A DNA stretch of 64,000 nt. It comes from Eubacteriaceae bacterium. Its GTDB lineage: Bacteria; Bacillota; Clostridia; Lachnospirales; Lachnospiraceae. The stretch spans positions 1-64,000 of the forward strand of contig CAJTFB010000021.1 of the NCBI GenBank assembly GCA_910575665.1, read 5' to 3'. The translations under genes were made by a program, and so were the position numbers. Under the pieces are notes generated by a model. That model did no database searches. It was not told where the DNA came from and saw only the letters and a list, made by a program, of their open reading frames with translations. Of this stretch, positions 61,406-64,000 are shown piece after piece (positions within the stretch are counted from its first letter, which is position 1; every line of letters begins with the position of its first letter).

Positions 61406-62452
61406 TTAATGCGTGTTACACAAAGTCTGCCTTATAGCTGTACACCTGAAAAATTTTTCATATTCCCTGCTAATGAAAAAGCAATTATCTTCCATCCATT
61501 CTTTAGCGAGAACTGAAAAAAGCTTTTGTCCTCTGTTGCTGTTAGAAAGATATACTAAACTACTACCTTCATTAGGCAAAAGAAGAATGCAGGAAAACCA
61601 ACCACGGTTAATGCCCTTGCTTGCAATAAGTTTTTTTTTACTTGCACTGAAAGCGTAACAGCCCAGACAGTTCGGGAAAGTTCGTTTATATCTTTTCTGC
61701 AATTTTTCCAACATTTCACCGATTACCAAGTTATTCGGATTCATATTTTCAATTGCGAACCGAGACATATCACCTATAGTAGAATACAATCCCGCTGCAG
61801 CCTTTTGGGAATACAAATAGCGTTTACAGCGATGTCCTAAAAAGTCGTAACAATTTGATAAATTACTGCTATCCGTTTTTTTTGCATCAAAAGTAGAACC
61901 CTTCATATCCAATGGGGAAAATATAAACTTTTCTACAAATGTTGAAAACTCCATACCACTTATTTCTTCAATAAGCAGTTGTAAAACCACATAACCACCA
62001 CCGGAATAAATTGGTTTGATATTCGGTTCATAAGTCACTTTCACCTTTTTTCTGCTCAAGTATTGAAGGGTAGTCTCCAGTTTATCTGCATTACTTATAC
62101 CAAAATAACTTTTTTGATTTATACCGCCGTAATGTGCAAGAATCATTTTAATAGTTATATTGTCTGCATTACCATATTTGCTTTGCAGCTTCCATTGTGT
62201 TAAATATTTGTTAACGGGAGCGTCAATATCTAACTTTCCTTTTTTATGAAGTAAAAGTACAGCCCATGCAGTTACTAGCTTAGATACGGAACCCATTTGA
62301 AAGACAGAATGCTTTGTCATAGAGCCCTCTTCCTTTTTAGAGGTAACAACTTCTGTCTTACTTACCTTTCCGTTTTCAATTACAGCGACAGAAACTCCCG
62401 ATATGTTTTCTTTTGTGCAAATTTCTCTAATCCGCTCACGATTAAGCTCCAT
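61406..62452 (-). CDS. Beta-lactamase-fold serine hydrolase
   Basis: 348 residues of the beta-lactamase/S12 peptidase family. The SxxK motif is SVSK at 54-57, and a YSGGGY segment near 147 stands where the catalytic Tyr is found. The third motif (KTG or HxG in relatives) is not clear; INRGW near 278 is the best candidate. Relatives in biosynthetic clusters cleave N-acyl-D-Asn (ClbP, ZmaM, XcnG) or transfer acyl groups. Unlike ClbP-type enzymes, I see no signal peptide and no C-terminal membrane helices. GAGG precedes the ATG. It sits between an ACP gene and the giant NRPS. Prodrug cleavage, chain release or resistance are all possible. Confidence 0.85.
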   Translation of the reverse strand: MELNRERIREICTKENISGVSVAVIENGKVSKTEVVTSKKEEGSMTKHSVFQMGSVSKLVTAWAVLLLHKKGKLDIDAPVNKYLTQWKLQSKYGNADNITIKMILAHYGGINQKSYFGISNADKLETTLQYLSRKKVKVTYEPNIKPIYSGGGYVVLQLLIEEISGMEFSTFVEKFIFSPLDMKGSTFDAKKTDSSNLSNCYDFLGHRCKRYLYSQKAAAGLYSTIGDMSRFAIENMNPNNLVIGEMLEKLQKRYKRTFPNCLGCYAFSASKKKLIASKGINRGWFSCILLLPNEGSSLVYLSNSNRGQKLFSVLAKEWMEDNCFFISREYEKFFRCTAIRQTLCNTH

Positions 62453-62474
62453 ATATTTACCTCAGCAACTAAAA

Positions 62475-62714
62475 TCAAAGTTTTCCTTCAATAAAGATAA
62501 CAATGTTGTTTATTGTAGAGAAATTCTCAATGTTCAACTCATCATTTTCGATAATAATATCGAATTCATCCTCAACAAATGTTACAAGTTTCATGGCAAA
62601 AAGTGAGTTAACATATCCCATTTCAAAGATATTATCACTGTCTTTTAGTTCCTCTACCTCATTTTCCATAACTAAATTTTTCTGTATTAAATCTCTAATT
62701 TTTTCTCTTATCAT
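62475..62714 (-). CDS. Stand-alone acyl carrier protein
   Basis: 79 residues from the ATG at 62714 (MIREKIRDLIQ), which has AGGA 8 bases upstream. The phosphopantetheine site is the Ser in FEMGYVNSLFAMKL near residue 37. The pattern is that of ACPs paired with FkbH proteins. It follows the FkbH gene by 98 bases and precedes the hydrolase by 22. It probably carries a glyceryl-derived unit. Confidence 0.85.
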   Translation of the reverse strand: MIREKIRDLIQKNLVMENEVEELKDSDNIFEMGYVNSLFAMKLVTFVEDEFDIIIENDELNIENFSTINNIVIFIEGKL

Positions 62715-62812
62715 TTTAATCTTCCTCACAAATAATTAATAGTAATATATGAAAAGTATCTCTGCGGTCCATATAAAGTTTTAATGCACCGATACCCTAA
62801 ACTGCAAAACCT

Positions 62813-63844
62813 TTAGCATTCGGTTATAAGAGTAAGATAAGTCGGTATCTTTGGAATGATTGACAAATCATTTTCAAAAACAATGTTGCCCTTTCCATCG
62901 TTTGAACGCTCCTTAAAATTAGCAAATTTATATGAAACATACATGACCTTGTTTCTATCTGTTTGCATAAAATCAGCAAGTAGTATAGAGTTATTTTTTT
63001 TTGCTTCACCCATAATGTAACTGAGCAGAACCGTACCTACTCCTCTATTCATAACACGACATGACATAAGTAACAGCTTAAGATGCCACTCTTTGCCCAA
63101 CTCAACCAATGCAATACCGATCTTGCCATATGAACCAAATTTGTCTATAAGCTCACAGACATACAGCTTATGGTCTCCGCTTTTGCGATATTCATCCAGC
63201 TCCTCAAAGCTATAGGTAACGCCTGTGGAATTCAATTGATGAGTACGGACAGTAAGCTCCTGCACCCTGTTAAGGTCATCTTCTCTAGCCTGGCGAATGC
63301 AAAACCGCATATCTATTGATTTAAGAAATTCCTCATTTGTACCAATAAAGCTTTCCTCCACACAATTTCTTTTTATCGATTCCAAATACATTTGTCTTCT
63401 ATTCCTGGCGTCGATCGTGGTATACTCAGGATTTAGTATTTCATTCGAAAGCAGCTTTACAAGATCAGCACCATCATCCGTCATAACCTCTGGGTAAACA
63501 CTGGTAACTTCATTACGTTCAAATTCGCTGTCATCAATAAAAAGTATGGTATCCATACCGATATTCAGATGTTTAACTATTTTGCCAACAGAATCAGACT
63601 TAGGATTCCAGTTTATCTCGGGGTAAAGGAAATACTGGCTGAGTCCGAATTCCTCCAGTTTTTTCATGGCGTCGTCATAATTATTTTTACTGGAAATGGA
63701 GTTTAAAATACCTCTACTGTCCAGTACGATAATCATATTTTTTGCATCTTCACGAAGTTTTACTTCCTTATCCTCTGAGAGTATACCATTCCAAAGGGTA
63801 TTATCAAGATCCCAAATTACACATTTAATTTCTTTCTTTTTCAT
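62813..63844 (-). CDS. FkbH-type glyceryl-ACP synthase (HAD superfamily)
   Basis: 343 residues. The HAD motif WDLDNTLWNG near 11-20 is the family signature; NNYDDAMKKLEEFGLSQYF and ILFIDDSEFERNEV complete the phosphatase-like half. The C-terminal half is the GNAT-like part with RVQELTVRTHQLNSTG near 205. FkbH proteins transfer the glyceryl unit of 1,3-bisphosphoglycerate to an ACP and remove the phosphate. It starts after AGGA and is flanked by two ACP genes. The giant NRPS holds a second FkbH domain. Confidence 0.9.
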   Translation of the reverse strand: MKKKEIKCVIWDLDNTLWNGILSEDKEVKLREDAKNMIIVLDSRGILNSISSKNNYDDAMKKLEEFGLSQYFLYPEINWNPKSDSVGKIVKHLNIGMDTILFIDDSEFERNEVTSVYPEVMTDDGADLVKLLSNEILNPEYTTIDARNRRQMYLESIKRNCVEESFIGTNEEFLKSIDMRFCIRQAREDDLNRVQELTVRTHQLNSTGVTYSFEELDEYRKSGDHKLYVCELIDKFGSYGKIGIALVELGKEWHLKLLLMSCRVMNRGVGTVLLSYIMGEAKKNNSILLADFMQTDRNKVMYVSYKFANFKERSNDGKGNIVFENDLSIIPKIPTYLTLITEC

Positions 63845-63859
63845 ATCTTAATTCCTATA

Positions 63860-64000
63860 TTATTTTAATAATTCCTGCACCAACAAAGCTATATCCTTAA
63901 CAGTATTGAATTTGCTTAAATCCAAGTACTCGTCGGGAATCTCAATATTAAATTCATCCTCAATGGCAACAATAAACTTCACATAATTGATAGAATTGAT
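63860..64000 (-). CDS. Acyl carrier protein, C-terminal part (cut by window edge)
   Basis: The last 46 residues are visible, with NSINYVKFIVAIEDEFNIEI and VKDIALLVQELLK to a TAA stop. The Ser in INSINY is where phosphopantetheine attaches, and the helix II pattern is that of an ACP. It is 15 bases upstream of the FkbH gene. The N-terminus and any further cluster genes lie outside the window. Confidence 0.8.
   Translation of the reverse strand: MNSINYVKFIVAIEDEFNIEIPDEYLDLSKFNTVKDIALLVQELLK

Larger units (their letters stand above)
19791..64000 (-). other. Hybrid NRPS-PKS biosynthetic gene cluster (right end outside window)
   Basis: Fifteen co-directional genes, with gaps of mostly 0-30 bases or overlaps, run leftwards from the window edge. 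They encode carriers, glyceryl loading, a hydrolase, NRPS and PKS assembly lines, an ABC exporter, an acyl-CoA dehydrogenase with EtfAB, an Asn NRPS and a thioesterase. The longest internal gaps are about 120 bases (61284-61405) and 98 bases (62715-62812). No promoter or regulator for the cluster is visible, so both are probably to the right. The whole cluster is clearly richer in A and T than guaA. Confidence 0.9.

Noticed and set aside
1-64000. CRISPR arrays, rRNA or tRNA genes
   Set aside because: I saw no regularly spaced repeat-spacer arrays, no rRNA-like stretches and no convincing cloverleaf on either strand.

Overview
The window looks like a low-GC Gram-positive gut anaerobe of the Clostridia, most likely Lachnospiraceae. 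The reasons are the guaA sequence, strong AGGAGG-type ribosome binding sites with frequent TTG/GTG starts, a TnpV gene, MobV-type mobilizable elements, and an acyl-CoA dehydrogenase with its own electron-transfer flavoprotein. This placement is by recognition only.

Left third (1-17.76 kb). Two related mobilizable elements sit in tandem at the 3' end of guaA. Both share one layout: tyrosine integrase, small excisionase-like HTH protein, ribbon-helix-helix protein, RepA-like ATPase, a conserved non-coding block (candidate oriT) and a MobV-type relaxase on the minus strand, with an XRE regulator and cargo on the plus strand. Element 1 (up to about 7.9 kb) is cut at its left end by an IS3-family element that truncates the relaxase. 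Element 2 runs from about 7,888 to 17,763, bounded by an 11-bp repeat whose right copy is the guaA stop-codon region. Repeats near each end look like integrase arm sites. Cargo includes GNAT acetyltransferases, a membrane/cytosolic gene pair, a nucleotidyltransferase-fold protein, a holin-like small toxin with a foldable leader, an Arc-type regulator missed by ordinary ORF calling, and TnpV.

Middle (17.75-19.8 kb). guaA with a clear promoter, then about 500 bp without an intact gene that holds a frameshifted ORF remnant.

Right (19.8-64 kb, still open at the right edge). All genes are on the minus strand, tightly packed or overlapping, and form one hybrid NRPS-PKS cluster. In transcription order: ACP (partial), FkbH-type glyceryl transferase, ACP, beta-lactamase-fold hydrolase, a 4,057-residue NRPS, three PKS or PKS-NRPS proteins, two ABC exporter half-subunits, acyl-CoA dehydrogenase, EtfB, EtfA, a C-A-PCP-E NRPS and a type II thioesterase. 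Hand-read adenylation codes suggest Ser and Cys in the giant NRPS, an unassigned residue in the second PKS protein and Asn in the C-A-PCP-E protein.

Main hypothesis. The Asn module with a terminal epimerase, the apparently DCL-type first condensation domain of the giant NRPS and a serine hydrolase of the beta-lactamase fold together resemble the N-acyl-D-Asn prodrug logic of colibactin, zwittermicin and xenocoumacin. The giant NRPS also ends in a module with no A domain: C, MaoC, SDR, FkbH, two VOC domains and a carrier. I know of no described equivalent. No integrated thioesterase is visible, so chain release is unexplained.
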